NCBI RefSeq assembly: GCF_019047785.1
Contig: NZ_CP077290.1
Span: forward strand, 248,001 to 312,000
Length of the DNA: 64,000 bases
Direction: 5' to 3'
DNA from: Enterobacter cancerogenus
Lineage (GTDB): Bacteria; Pseudomonadota; Gammaproteobacteria; Enterobacterales; Enterobacteriaceae
Shown here: piece after piece, positions 28,233 through 37,553 of the stretch
Layout of the letters: each line of letters begins with the position of its first letter
Numbering within the stretch: position 1 is the first letter of the stretch
Translations under genes and position numbers: made by a program
The notes under the pieces: generated by a model
What the model was told of the DNA's origin: nothing
Databases searched by the model: none
What the model saw: only the letters and a program-made list of their open reading frames with translations

Positions 28233-29720
28233 ATGTTTCGTCAGTGGTTAGCGTTAGTGATTATCGTGCTGGTTTATATCCCGGTAGCGATTGACGCGAC
28301 GGTGCTGCACGTGGCGGCGCCGACATTGAGCATGACGCTGGGTGCCAGCGGCAATGAATTGCTGTGGATTATTGATATTTACTCGCTGGTGATGGCGGGG
28401 ATGGTGCTGCCCATGGGCGCGCTGGGGGATCGCATCGGCTTTAAGCGATTGCTGATGATCGGCAGTACCTTGTTTGGCCTGTCATCCCTGGCGGCGGCCT
28501 TTGCGCCGACGGCAGGGTGGTTGATTGCTGCTCGTGCCTCGCTGGCCATCGGTGCGGCGATGATCATTCCGGCAACGCTTGCCGGGATCCGCACGCTGTT
28601 TACCGATGCCCGTCACCGCAACATTGCGCTTGGCGTCTGGGCGGCCGTTGGGTCCGGCGGCGCGGCCTTTGGCCCGCTGATTGGCGGCATCTTGCTTGAG
28701 CACTTCTACTGGGGCTCGGTCTTTTTGATCAACGTGCCGATCGTGCTGGTGGTGGTTTCTCTCGCCGCCCGGTTTGTGCCTGCCCAGCAGGGGCGGCCCG
28801 AGCAGCCGCTGAATATCGGCCATGCGATCATGTTGATTGTGGCGATTTTACTCCTGGTCTACAGCGCGAAAACGGCGCTGAAAGGCGATCTCTCTCCGTG
28901 GCTGGTGGCCTCTGCGCTGGTTGTCGGGGCGGTGATGCTGTTTATCTTCGTGCGTATCCAGTTGCGCGCCCGCGTGCCGATGATCGATATGCGGCTGTTC
29001 TGCCATCGCATCATCCTGAGCGGGGTGGTGATGGCGATGACCGCCATGATCGCCCTGGTCGGCTTCGAACTGCTGATGGCGCAGGAGCTGCAGTTTGTTC
29101 ACGGTTTCACGCCGTTTGACGCCGGTATGTTTATGCTGCCGGTGATGGTTGCCAGCGGATTCAGCGGCCCGATTGCCGGTGTGCTGGTGGGGCGTCTGGG
29201 GCTGCGCATCGTGGCGGCTGGCGGTATGGGGCTGAGTGCAGTGAGCTTTATCGGGCTGTCGATGCTCGATTTCAGTACCCAGCAGTGGCAGGCGTGGTGC
29301 CTGATGGTGCTGTTAGGCTTTAGCGCGGCGAGCGCGCTGCTGGCCTCCACCTCGGCGATTATGGCGGCGGCACCGAAAGAGAAAGCGGCGGCGGCGGGCG
29401 CTATCGAGACCATGTCCTACGAGCTGGGCGCGGGTCTCGGGATCGCTATTTTTGGCCTGCTGTTGACCCGCAGCTTCTCGGCATCGATTGTCCTGCCGCA
29501 GGGGCTGAACGCATCCCTGGCGGATAAAGCGTCCTCATCTATCGGCGAAGCGGTGAAGGCGGCGCAGGATCTGTCGCCTGCGTTAGCGGAGTCGGTCATC
29601 GAGGCGGCGAAGACGGCATTTATCACCTCACACAGCGTGGCGCTCGGCAGCGCGGGGGGCATGCTGTTGCTTCTGGCGGTGGGGATTTGGTTTAGCCTGG
29701 CGAAGGTACCGAAGGCGTAA
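28233..29720 (+). CDS. smvA: Multidrug/biocide efflux MFS transporter SmvA
   Basis: This 495-residue, 14-helix drug:H+ antiporter of the DHA2 type starts at ATG 28233 after AAGGA. The sequence matches Salmonella SmvA (DATVLHVAAPTLSMTLGAS, WIIDIYSLVMAGMVLPMGALGDRIG). It exports methyl viologen, acriflavine and other quaternary cations from the cytoplasm. Location next to narU is as in Salmonella. The gene is complete and a REP-like element follows it. Confidence 0.93.
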   Translation: MFRQWLALVIIVLVYIPVAIDATVLHVAAPTLSMTLGASGNELLWIIDIYSLVMAGMVLPMGALGDRIGFKRLLMIGSTLFGLSSLAAAFAPTAGWLIAARASLAIGAAMIIPATLAGIRTLFTDARHRNIALGVWAAVGSGGAAFGPLIGGILLEHFYWGSVFLINVPIVLVVVSLAARFVPAQQGRPEQPLNIGHAIMLIVAILLLVYSAKTALKGDLSPWLVASALVVGAVMLFIFVRIQLRARVPMIDMRLFCHRIILSGVVMAMTAMIALVGFELLMAQELQFVHGFTPFDAGMFMLPVMVASGFSGPIAGVLVGRLGLRIVAAGGMGLSAVSFIGLSMLDFSTQQWQAWCLMVLLGFSAASALLASTSAIMAAAPKEKAAAAGAIETMSYELGAGLGIAIFGLLLTRSFSASIVLPQGLNASLADKASSSIGEAVKAAQDLSPALAESVIEAAKTAFITSHSVALGSAGGMLLLLAVGIWFSLAKVPKA

Positions 29721-29796
29721 AACAAGCCCGGTGGCGCTGCGTTTACCGGGCCTGACGTGTGAATGCAGGCCCGATAAGACGAAGCCGTCACCCGGC
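29721..29796. repeat. REP/BIME-like element between smvA and the amidohydrolase
   Basis: Two GC-rich palindromic units face each other: AGCCCGGTGGCGCTGCG with ACCGGGCCTGA, then GCAGGCCCGATAAGACG with CGTCACCCGGC. This head-to-tail arrangement in a convergent 76-bp gap is typical of bacterial interspersed mosaic elements and probably ends both transcripts. Confidence 0.65.
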
Positions 29797-31023
29797 TTAT
29801 TTTTCCAGCGCGGCGGCCAACACGCTGTGCAACAGCACGTTGGCCCCTTTCTCTGACCACGTTGGCAGGATCTTTTCTGCTTCGTTATGGCTGATGCCTT
29901 TCACGCACGGAATAAAGATCATGCTGGCGGGGGCCACCTTACTGACGTAACAGGTGTCGTGTCCGGCGCCGGAGACCATCGATTTTGACGAATAGCCCAG
30001 CGCGGCGACGGCATTTTCCGTACGGGCCAGGCAGGCTTCGTTAAAGGCGATGGGCGCATAGTCGAAGATGCGCTCGACGTTGGCCGTCACGCCGCGTGCG
30101 GCCAGGTTTTTCGTCGCCTCATACAGCCCGGCTTCCATAGAGTCGAGCGCGTCCTGTGAAGGGTGGCGAAACTCCACGCTGCACTCCACTCGTGAAGGGA
30201 CAACGTTACGCGAGTTCGGCGTGACCTGCACCATGCCGATGGTGGCGCGTCCGTCCGGTGCAAATTGATACCCGATCTCCTCCACGTTCAGCGCCAGCCC
30301 GGCGAAGGCGATGACCGCATCGCGGCGGCTGTGCATCGGCGTCGTTCCCGCATGGGCGGCAAAACCGTCGAGCGTTACCGTAAACCAGCGCTGACCCATG
30401 GCCGCCCGCACCAGGCCGATGTCGATCTCTTCCTCTTCGAGAATCGGCCCCTGTTCAATATGCAGCTCATAGCAGGCGTGAACCGGAAACGCGCGGGCAG
30501 GGCGTTCGCCACGATAGCCAATCGCTTCCAGCGCCTCGCGAACGGTGACCCGCTGGTTGTCCATCCTGGCGTAAGCAAAGTCTTCCGAGAGCTGGCCTGC
30601 CCAGACGCCGGAGGCCAGCATCGCCGGGGCGAAGCGCGCGCCTTCTTCGTTGGTCCAGTTCACCAGCACGATGTCGCGCTCGGTTTCAATCGCGTTATCG
30701 TTCAGGGTGCGCAGCAGTTCCAGCCCGGCCAGCACGCCGTAAATACCGTCGTAATTGCCGCCGAGCGGCTGCGAATCCACATGCGATCCGGTCATGACCG
30801 GGGCAAGCGCCGGGTTTTTACCCGCGCGACGGATAAACATGTTGCCCATGCTGTCAACGTCACAGGTGAAGCCCGCCTCCAGCGCCCAGTCGCGCAGCAG
30901 GTTGCGCGCAATGCGATCTTCCTCGCTTAACGCCAGGCGGGTGACGCCTCCGGCGGGAGTGCCGCCGATCTGCGCCATCATCTCCAGCGTCGACCAGAGT
31001 CGTTCGGCGTTAACCCTGATCAT
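29797..31023 (-). CDS. N-carbamoyl-L-amino-acid amidohydrolase family (Zn-dependent)
   Basis: This 408-residue enzyme is of the hydantoinase/carbamoylase branch of the M20 metal hydrolases. Metal-site motifs are GSHVDSQPLGGNYDGIYGVL (His and Asp), NWTNEEGARF (Glu pair) and AFPVHACYELHIEQGP. Family members cleave N-carbamoyl amino acids, allantoate or ureidoglycine. It overlaps the ATC hydrolase gene by 4 bp. In Pseudomonas the pair of ATC hydrolase (AtcB) and N-carbamoyl-L-cysteine amidohydrolase (AtcC) makes L-cysteine from 2-amino-thiazoline-4-carboxylate, so an AtcC role is the best inference. Allantoate amidohydrolase is less likely, as no purine genes are near. Confidence 0.85.
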   Translation of the reverse strand: MIRVNAERLWSTLEMMAQIGGTPAGGVTRLALSEEDRIARNLLRDWALEAGFTCDVDSMGNMFIRRAGKNPALAPVMTGSHVDSQPLGGNYDGIYGVLAGLELLRTLNDNAIETERDIVLVNWTNEEGARFAPAMLASGVWAGQLSEDFAYARMDNQRVTVREALEAIGYRGERPARAFPVHACYELHIEQGPILEEEEIDIGLVRAAMGQRWFTVTLDGFAAHAGTTPMHSRRDAVIAFAGLALNVEEIGYQFAPDGRATIGMVQVTPNSRNVVPSRVECSVEFRHPSQDALDSMEAGLYEATKNLAARGVTANVERIFDYAPIAFNEACLARTENAVAALGYSSKSMVSGAGHDTCYVSKVAPASMIFIPCVKGISHNEAEKILPTWSEKGANVLLHSVLAAALEK

Positions 31024-31502
31024 GCGTTGTCCTTTTTGCTGCGGTAGCGGAAGTCACAGCACGAGCCGCCCTGCATGATGGTGGTGGTGCGGGTCAGTTC
31101 CACATCCGGCGCATAGCCGACGATAAACTTCTCATCGCGCGCGCAGGAGAGCAGATGACCAATCTCTCCCAGCCCCATCTCGTGATACATCTCGGCGTAA
31201 CGGCAGCGGGTGACGTTATAGTTGTACTGCGTGTCGTCGGCGTCGAGGACCTTCACGTCCAGCGCGTTGTCCTTCTCCCACAGATACTGCAGGGCGATAA
31301 AGCTTTTCACATCTGCGCCGTGCGGTTCCTTGCTGGCAAATTCTTTGCCCGCGTTGATGGCGGCCTGCTCAATGGCCTCGCCAATGACGGCCTGCGCGCG
31401 GGTTTTACCAATCTCGCGCACGAGGATTTCATAAATTGGCTTAATAATTTCTGCTTCAATTTTGCGGCGGGCAAGAATGCCCAGCTCATTATTATCACTC
31501 AT
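31020..31502 (-). CDS. L-2-amino-thiazoline-4-carboxylate (ATC) hydrolase family
   Basis: The protein has 160 residues from ATG 31502, seven bases after GAGG; an in-frame GTG lies directly upstream. It resembles the ATC hydrolase family in the helical ARRKIEAEIIKPIYEILVRE and the conserved C-terminal run LSCARDEKFIVGYAPDVELTRTTTIMQGGSCCDFRYR. The known member opens the thiazoline ring of L-ATC to N-carbamoyl-L-cysteine. The family also holds proteins of unknown activity, so the reaction is inferred from the coupled carbamoylase. It lies between the transporter binding protein and the amidohydrolase. Confidence 0.78.
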   Translation of the reverse strand: MSDNNELGILARRKIEAEIIKPIYEILVREIGKTRAQAVIGEAIEQAAINAGKEFASKEPHGADVKSFIALQYLWEKDNALDVKVLDADDTQYNYNVTRCRYAEMYHEMGLGEIGHLLSCARDEKFIVGYAPDVELTRTTTIMQGGSCCDFRYRSKKDNA

Positions 31503-31520
31503 CACATTGCCTCACTGCGG

Positions 31521-32678
31521 TTATCTGGATTTCGCGCCGCCGAGCACGGTTTGCGGCTGCCATTTCCCGTCGACAACTTTGTAAACGGTGAACGACGGCG
31601 AGGTCAGATTGCCTTCTTTATCAAACGCGATTTGTCCGGTCACGCCGGAATAGCTGATGGCGCGCAGGGCAGGCAGATAGTCGGCAGGATCGACCGAGTC
31701 CGCTTTTTCCATGGCAGCAACCAGCACGCGGGTAGCGTCATAGGCAAACGGCGCATGCAGTTCGATATGGGTGTGATAGCGGGACTGGTACGCCTGCTCG
31801 AAGGCTTTACCGCCCGGCATCTGTTCTACCGGCAGGCCCGGCTCCAGCGCCACGACGCCTTCACCCTCTTTTTGTGCCAGCTGCAGGAAGGTCTGGCTGA
31901 CGAAGCCGCCCGCGCCCATCAGAGTGGCCTTCATGCCCAGCTGTTTGATGCGTCGCGCCAGCGGGGCGGCCTGGCTGTCCACGCCGCCGAAGAAGATCAG
32001 GTCGGCATTTTTACTGCGAATCGCGGTCAGCACGGCGCTGAAATCGACGGTTTTATCGTCGACATACTGGCGGTCAACGATCTTCACGCCCTGTGCATCC
32101 AGCGACTTAATGAACTCGTCCGCCAGACCCTGACCAAAGGCGGTACGGTCGTCGATCACCGCAATGCGTTTCGCTTTCAGGGTATTGACCGCGTACTGAC
32201 CGGCAAACTGGCCGCCGTCATCGTCGTGACCCATCACGCGGAAGCTGGTGTCAAAGCCCTGTTTGGTATAGGCATGACCGGTTGCGACCGGGGCAACCTG
32301 CGCGATACCCGCGTCGTGATAGACCCGCGCTGCCGGAATGCTGGTGCCGGTGTTCCAGTGGCCGACCACGCCCGCCGCGCCGCTGTCGACCAGACGCTGC
32401 GCCACGGCAACGGCGGTACGCGGGTCGGACTGGTCATCTTCGGACTGCAGCTTAAAGGTCACGGCTTTGCCGCCGATGGTCGGGTGCTGTTTGTTGATAT
32501 CATCAATAGCCAGCTGCGCGCCGTTTTCGAGATCTTTCCCGATACGGGCAGACGGCCCGGTTAACGGCCCCGCCAGGCCAATGACCACGGTTTCGCTGTC
32601 TGCTGCCCATGCGCCGGTAGAGGCAAAACCGCTGAGCAGAATAGCGGCGCTAAGCGCACTGATTTTTACTGTTTTCAT
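31521..32678 (-). CDS. Branched-chain-type ABC transporter substrate-binding protein (LivJ-like)
   Basis: This is a 385-residue periplasmic binding protein of the Liv type with signal peptide ...LLSGFASTGAWA before ADSETVV. The segment VIGLAGPLTGPSARIGKDLENGAQLAIDDIN is the classic opening. The protein is full length. It sits between the ATPase genes and the two hydrolase genes, which suggests that it brings in the substrate of those enzymes rather than leucine. The ligand is not readable from the sequence. Confidence 0.9.
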   Translation of the reverse strand: MKTVKISALSAAILLSGFASTGAWAADSETVVIGLAGPLTGPSARIGKDLENGAQLAIDDINKQHPTIGGKAVTFKLQSEDDQSDPRTAVAVAQRLVDSGAAGVVGHWNTGTSIPAARVYHDAGIAQVAPVATGHAYTKQGFDTSFRVMGHDDDGGQFAGQYAVNTLKAKRIAVIDDRTAFGQGLADEFIKSLDAQGVKIVDRQYVDDKTVDFSAVLTAIRSKNADLIFFGGVDSQAAPLARRIKQLGMKATLMGAGGFVSQTFLQLAQKEGEGVVALEPGLPVEQMPGGKAFEQAYQSRYHTHIELHAPFAYDATRVLVAAMEKADSVDPADYLPALRAISYSGVTGQIAFDKEGNLTSPSFTVYKVVDGKWQPQTVLGGAKSR

Positions 32679-32705
32679 TGTTTTCCCTGATGTTGGTTGG
32701 TGTTG

Positions 32706-33425
32706 TTAAACGGGCATTTCGCCCAAATAAATGTGTGCAATCTGGTCATCATTGAGCAGCGCGTGAGACTCACCGCGATGCACAATGCTGCCGCTGTCCA
32801 TCACCCAGGCGCTGTCCGTGACCTCAAGCGCCAGACGGGCATTCTGTTCGATAAGCAGCAGGGCGACGCCGCGTTCGCGCAGCCCGGCGATGACGGCAAA
32901 AATGTGTTCAACCATCTTCGGCGCAAGCCCCATCGACGGCTCGTCGAGGATCAGCAGCCGCGGGCGGCTGAGCAGGGCGCGGTTCAGCGCCAGCAGCTGT
33001 TGCTCCCCGCCGGAGAGCAGGCCTGCCAGCTGGTGCTGGCGCTCACCGAGACGCGGGAAACGGTCAAAAATCTCGTTCATTTCGCGCTTAACGGTGACGC
33101 TGTCACTTCTCAGCCAGGCACCCATCTGCAAATTTTCCAGTACCGTCATTCGGGCGAAGATGCCGCGCCCTTCGGGAACCATCACCAGGCCGTCGCGCAG
33201 CAGGGCTTCGGGTTTCTGTTTGCGGACATTTTTGCCATTAAAGGTGATGGTGCCGGTAAAACGTTCCAGCCCGGTAATGGCGCGAACGGTGGAACTTTTA
33301 CCGGTGCCATTTGCGCCGATAAGCGTGGCTTGCTCACCGTCGTGCAAGGTGAAGGAGACATCGCGTACTGCCTGAATGCCGCCGTAATGCACGTCGAGGC
33401 GTTCGACCTTAAGAAGTTCAGACAT
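32706..33425 (-). CDS. Liv-type ABC transporter ATPase (LivF-like)
   Basis: This 239-residue ATPase starts at ATG 33425 inside the end of the LivG-like gene (8-bp overlap). Walker A is GANGTGKSS, with a Ser in place of the second Thr; the signature is LLSGGEQQLLALNRAL and Walker B is LLILDEPSMGLAP. The short length and EQQL signature are those of LivF. It forms an asymmetric ATPase dimer with the LivG-like protein. Confidence 0.9.
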   Translation of the reverse strand: MSELLKVERLDVHYGGIQAVRDVSFTLHDGEQATLIGANGTGKSSTVRAITGLERFTGTITFNGKNVRKQKPEALLRDGLVMVPEGRGIFARMTVLENLQMGAWLRSDSVTVKREMNEIFDRFPRLGERQHQLAGLLSGGEQQLLALNRALLSRPRLLILDEPSMGLAPKMVEHIFAVIAGLRERGVALLLIEQNARLALEVTDSAWVMDSGSIVHRGESHALLNDDQIAHIYLGEMPV

Positions 33426-34185
33426 GGGCGTTGCCTCCAAGCCAGGCCGCAATAACTGCCGGATCGCGTCGCACGCTTTCCGGCGTACCGCTGGCGAGCG
33501 TTTTGCCATAGTCGAGGACCGTCAGGCGGTCGCAGATGCCCATGACCAGCTTGACGTCGTGTTCAATCATCAGCAGCGTTTTGCCGTCGTCGCGGATGCG
33601 GATTAACAGCTCGCCCAGAGCGACTTTTTCCGTCGCATTCATTCCGGCGGCGGGTTCATCCAGCGCCAGAAGCTGCGGGTCCGTTGCCATGGCGCGTGCG
33701 ATTTCGAGCCGACGCTGGTGTCCATAGGCCAGATCGCAGGCGCGGTAGTGGGCATACTTCGCAATGCCGGTGTACTCCAGCCAGTGCCAGGCCTGTTCAC
33801 GAGTTTGTGCTTCTTCCGCGCGGGCGCGTTTGTGACGGCTCAGCGCCGCCCATAGTCCGTTGCGGGTGCGCACATGCCGCCCGACCATCACGTTTTCAAG
33901 CACCGACATGTCGTTAAACAGGCGCACGTTCTGGAAGGTTCTGGCGATCCCGGCGGCGGTCACCTTCTCGATCTGTTTCGGGAAGTAGGGTTTGTCCGCA
34001 ATGAAAAATTCACCGCTGTCGGCCGGGTAAAGCCCGGTGATCAGGTTGAAGCAGGTGGTTTTTCCCGCGCCGTTAGGGCCAATCAGGCCGTAGATCTCGC
34101 CCCGGTTAATGGAGAGCGAGACGTTATCGACCGCGGTCAGGCCGCCAAAACGTTTGGACATGTTACGCACGGTTAACAGGCTCAT
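33418..34185 (-). CDS. Liv-type ABC transporter ATPase (LivG-like)
   Basis: This 255-residue ATPase has Walker A GPNGAGKTT, the long insert FFIADKPYFPKQIEKVTAAGIARTFQNVRLF, the family motif LAYGHQRRLEIARAMA in place of LSGGQ, and Walker B LLALDEPAAGMNATE. These are hallmarks of LivG. It overlaps the LivM-like gene by 4 bp. Confidence 0.91.
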   Translation of the reverse strand: MSLLTVRNMSKRFGGLTAVDNVSLSINRGEIYGLIGPNGAGKTTCFNLITGLYPADSGEFFIADKPYFPKQIEKVTAAGIARTFQNVRLFNDMSVLENVMVGRHVRTRNGLWAALSRHKRARAEEAQTREQAWHWLEYTGIAKYAHYRACDLAYGHQRRLEIARAMATDPQLLALDEPAAGMNATEKVALGELLIRIRDDGKTLLMIEHDVKLVMGICDRLTVLDYGKTLASGTPESVRRDPAVIAAWLGGNAHV

Positions 34186-35288
34186 GCTTTCACCTCCTTA
34201 TGACGTACCGGCCAGATGCCGGACGGACGAACGAGCATGACCAGCACCAGCGCCAGTCCGTAAAACAGCTGGCGTAACACTTCGGGATCGATGAGTACCG
34301 TTCCGAACAGTGCCTGTTGCACCGGTGCCGCCTGGCTGCGCAGCAGCTCCGGCAGGGCGGTTAACAGTACCGCGCCGAGGATCACGCCCGGGATGTGTCC
34401 CATCCCGCCGAGCACCACCATCGCCAGCACGGCAATGGACTCCTGAAGGGTGAAGGATTCCGGTGAGACGAATCCCTGAAACGCGCCAAACAACGCGCCC
34501 GCTACGCCGCCAAACGAGGCACCCATCGCAAAGGCCAGCAGCTTGTAGTTGCGCACGTTAATGCCCATCGCCCGGGCAACATCCTCGTCTTCACGGATGG
34601 CGTGCCAGGCGCGGCCAATGCGCGAATGCTGCAGACGCAGGCAGACGAAGATAATCCCCACGATCACCAGCATCAGCAGGTAGTACCACAGCCACAGGGC
34701 AGGCACCTTCACGCCGAACCAGTGGTATACGCCGCTGAACTTCAGGCCAAACAGGTTCAGGGTATCAACGCCGGTAATGCCCTTAGCGCCGTTGGTGATG
34801 TTCACCGGGCGGTCAAGGTTGCGCATCAGGATACGGATGATCTCCCCGAAGCCGAGGGTCACGATGGCCAGATAGTCGCCGCGCAGCTTCAGCGTCGGCG
34901 CGCCGAGAACGATGCCGCACACCGCCGCAACCAGTGCGGCGACGGGGATGATCAGCAGATAGGATGTGTGCAGCCCGTCGGGGAACCAGACGGCGAGGAT
35001 CGGGAACACCTCCAGCAGATGTGGAGAAGCCAACAGCGCGGCGAGATACGCCCCGACCGCGTAAAAGGCAATAAAGCCCATATCCAGCAGGCCGGTGTAG
35101 CCGACGACGATATTCAGCCCCAGCGCCAGCATGATGTAGAGCAGCGCGAAGTCGATCACGCGCACCCAGTAGTTACCGCCGAGTTGGGTGGCAACGACGG
35201 GCGCCACCAGCAGGGCAAGGCAGAACAGCGTCATGCCGGACCAGAATTTGCGCGTCGCGGCGGGTGTAGGTAGTGGTATGGTTGTCAT
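34182..35288 (-). CDS. Liv-type ABC transporter permease (LivM-like)
   Basis: This 368-residue inner-membrane permease has about nine to ten helices, with the family sequence ALGLNIVVGYTGLLDMGFIAFYAVGAY and a cytoplasmic coupling loop near GRAWHAIREDEDVARAMGIN. It pairs with the LivH-like protein. The gene lies 8 bp after LivH and overlaps LivG. Confidence 0.9.
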   Translation of the reverse strand: MTTIPLPTPAATRKFWSGMTLFCLALLVAPVVATQLGGNYWVRVIDFALLYIMLALGLNIVVGYTGLLDMGFIAFYAVGAYLAALLASPHLLEVFPILAVWFPDGLHTSYLLIIPVAALVAAVCGIVLGAPTLKLRGDYLAIVTLGFGEIIRILMRNLDRPVNITNGAKGITGVDTLNLFGLKFSGVYHWFGVKVPALWLWYYLLMLVIVGIIFVCLRLQHSRIGRAWHAIREDEDVARAMGINVRNYKLLAFAMGASFGGVAGALFGAFQGFVSPESFTLQESIAVLAMVVLGGMGHIPGVILGAVLLTALPELLRSQAAPVQQALFGTVLIDPEVLRQLFYGLALVLVMLVRPSGIWPVRHKEVKA

Positions 35289-35296
35289 CGTTTCCC

Positions 35297-36247
35297 TTAC
35301 GCTCTGTGCGCCACGCGCTCGCCAAGTAAACCGGCCGGGCGGAAGACCAGCACTAGAATCAGCACGATGAAGGCAAACACGTCCTGATAATTACTGCCCA
35401 ACACGCCGTCAGTGAGTTCACCGAGGTAGCCTGCACCCAGCGCTTCGATGACGCCGAGTAAGATCCCGCCGATCATCGCGCCGCGTATATTGCCAATCCC
35501 GCCGAGTACCGCCGCGGTAAAGGCTTTAATGCCCGGCAAAAAGCCCATCGAGAAGCTGGCGTTGCCGTAGTTGCTGGCCATCATCACGCCCGCCAGTGCG
35601 GCAAACATCCCGCCGATGGCAAAGGTCAGCGTAATAATGGCGTTTGGATTGACCCCCATCAGCGTGGCGACGCGTGGGTTTTCAGCAACCGCCCGCATGC
35701 CGCGCCCGAGCCGGGTGTATTCCACCAGCAGCCACAGCCCGATCATCACGATCAGCGCCAGCGCGACGGTGACAATCCCCGTTACGGTGATAATGGCAGG
35801 GGGATGCGCTTCGCTACCGGCGGTGATGGCAATGGGGTCCATAGGCAGGATCTGCGGGAACATCAGCGGATTACGCGTCCAGATAATCATCGCCACCGTT
35901 TGCAGTAATACGGAGACGCCAATCCCGGAGATCAGCGGTGCAAGGCGCGGCGCGTTGCGCAGGCGGCGATAGGCGAAGCGTTCTACCGCCATGGCCAGCA
36001 GGGCGCAAACCGCCATGGCAATCGACAGGGCAAAGCCGAGCTGCAGCAGCTGCGGCATGTGCGGGAAGGTTGTGTTCAGGGCGTTGAGGGCGGAGAGCGT
36101 GGTAAGCGCGCCAACCATCAGAATATCGCCGTGGGCAAAGTTAATAATGCGCAAAATGCCATACACCATGGTATAGCCCAGCGCGATCAGCGCGTAGATG
36201 CTTCCCAGCATCACACCGTTGATCAGTTGTTGTATGAGTGTGTCCAA
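35297..36247 (-). CDS. Liv-type ABC transporter permease (LivH-like), first gene of the operon
   Basis: The protein has 316 residues when started at TTG 36247, giving the canonical N-terminus DTLIQQLINGVMLGSIYALIALGYTMVYGILR. An in-frame ATG at 36286 would add 13 non-conserved residues, and neither start has a strong Shine-Dalgarno. The LGRGMRAVAENPRVATLMGVN coupling loop is typical. Transcription runs leftwards through LivM, LivG, LivF, the binding protein and the two hydrolases, with gaps of at most 27 bp, so all seven genes look like one operon. Confidence 0.87.
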   Translation of the reverse strand: MDTLIQQLINGVMLGSIYALIALGYTMVYGILRIINFAHGDILMVGALTTLSALNALNTTFPHMPQLLQLGFALSIAMAVCALLAMAVERFAYRRLRNAPRLAPLISGIGVSVLLQTVAMIIWTRNPLMFPQILPMDPIAITAGSEAHPPAIITVTGIVTVALALIVMIGLWLLVEYTRLGRGMRAVAENPRVATLMGVNPNAIITLTFAIGGMFAALAGVMMASNYGNASFSMGFLPGIKAFTAAVLGGIGNIRGAMIGGILLGVIEALGAGYLGELTDGVLGSNYQDVFAFIVLILVLVFRPAGLLGERVAHRA

Positions 36248-36418
36248 CGTTCGTACCCGACAAATTGCTCTTTCAGCGGCTACCATCCAACAAATGAATA
36301 AAATTGTAAAATACAGATAAATTATTTCTTATGATAAACCGGTATTGTTTTATCTTTATGATTTGCATGACTATATTGAAAGCCCATGACGGGGTAAAAA
36401 GCCTAAAGAAATCAATAT

Positions 36419-37363
36419 ATGAATAAAACAGAACAATCGAACGCTGCGCCCGCCTATGGTGAAAGCCGCCTGGCAAACGACCCGCCGCTGCGTGCCGTTC
36501 GTGCCTTTGAAGCCATTGCCCGGCTGGGAAGCGTAACGCAGGCCGCGCAGGAGCTGGATATTTCGCCCTCAGCCGTGAGCCATCAGTTGAAAGTGCTGGA
36601 AGGGTATCTCCAGATGCCGCTGACCGAGCGCCAGGGAAGGAAGCTGGTGCTGAGCCAGCAGGGACGCGATTACTACCGTTCCATCCGCGCGGCCTTTAAC
36701 GTGCTGCGTCAGGCGACGGAACATCTGGTAGAACAGTCGCAAACGCGCCAAGTCACCATCAGTCTGATCCCGCTGTTCGGCATGGGCTGGTTTATTCCAC
36801 GCCTGCCGGCATTTATGCGGGCGAATCCCCAAACCGAAATCAACGTGGTGTATGCCAACCATCGCAACTACCTGAGCGATGCCTCGGATATGTCGATCCG
36901 CTTCGGCAACGGGCAGTGGGCGGGCTATCAAAGTGAAAAGTTGATTTCAGGACAAATGGTCCCGGTGTGCAGCCGCGCATTTTTACGCATTCACGGGCAT
37001 ATCGACACCCCGGAGCAGCTTCTGCAAATGCCGTTGCTGCACGATGAGGAGCGATCCACCTGGCAGCAGTGGTTTGTGCAGCAGGGGGTGAAACGTCCCC
37101 CGCGCCGCAGCGGCCCGATGTTTGAAGATGGCTTGCTGACGCTCGCGGGCGTGCAGGCCGGGCTGGGCTGCGCGCTGATGCGCGAGCCGCTGATTGCGCC
37201 TTATCTTGAGAGCGGTGAGCTGGTGAAAATTTTCAATGCGCCGATCGACGACGGGCGAGATTACTACCTGTGCGTGCGGTCTGACACGGACATGACCGAG
37301 GACGGCAAGCTGCTGCAAAACTGGCTGCGCCGTGCCGCAGGGGGCGAACAGCCCGGGGTATAG
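36419..37363 (+). CDS. LysR family regulator, GcvA-like
   Basis: This 314-residue LysR protein has the helix-turn-helix AIARLGSVTQAAQELDISPSAVSHQLKVLE at about 38-68 and the effector-domain run PLFGMGWFIPRLPAFMRANP typical of the GcvA subgroup. It is divergent from the Liv/ATC operon across a 171-bp AT-rich gap (36248-36418), so it is the likely activator of that operon in response to the transported compound (inference). Confidence 0.88.
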   Translation: MNKTEQSNAAPAYGESRLANDPPLRAVRAFEAIARLGSVTQAAQELDISPSAVSHQLKVLEGYLQMPLTERQGRKLVLSQQGRDYYRSIRAAFNVLRQATEHLVEQSQTRQVTISLIPLFGMGWFIPRLPAFMRANPQTEINVVYANHRNYLSDASDMSIRFGNGQWAGYQSEKLISGQMVPVCSRAFLRIHGHIDTPEQLLQMPLLHDEERSTWQQWFVQQGVKRPPRRSGPMFEDGLLTLAGVQAGLGCALMREPLIAPYLESGELVKIFNAPIDDGRDYYLCVRSDTDMTEDGKLLQNWLRRAAGGEQPGV

Positions 37364-37553
37364 CAGACAATAAAGGTGCCGTCGTCGAGCAGACTGCTTT
37401 AACATGTACAATGGCAGCCTTACATTTACTTACATATATTCACTATCATTTACATAGGTATTATAAGATATTTTTTAGCACAAAATGCAAAACTAAAAAT
37501 GATTTGAGTATCGTAACCCTATTAATTGATTTTATAGAGAAAATGTTTAAACC

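Noticed and set aside
29797..31023. Allantoate amidohydrolase AllC
   Set aside because: It is the same superfamily, but no allantoin genes are near and the gene is coupled to an ATC-hydrolase-family gene and an importer.
31155..32564. 469-codon open frame opposite the Liv binding protein and ATC hydrolase
   Set aside because: It is the mirror frame of two recognisable genes with signal peptide and family motifs; its product has no recognisable domain or ribosome site.
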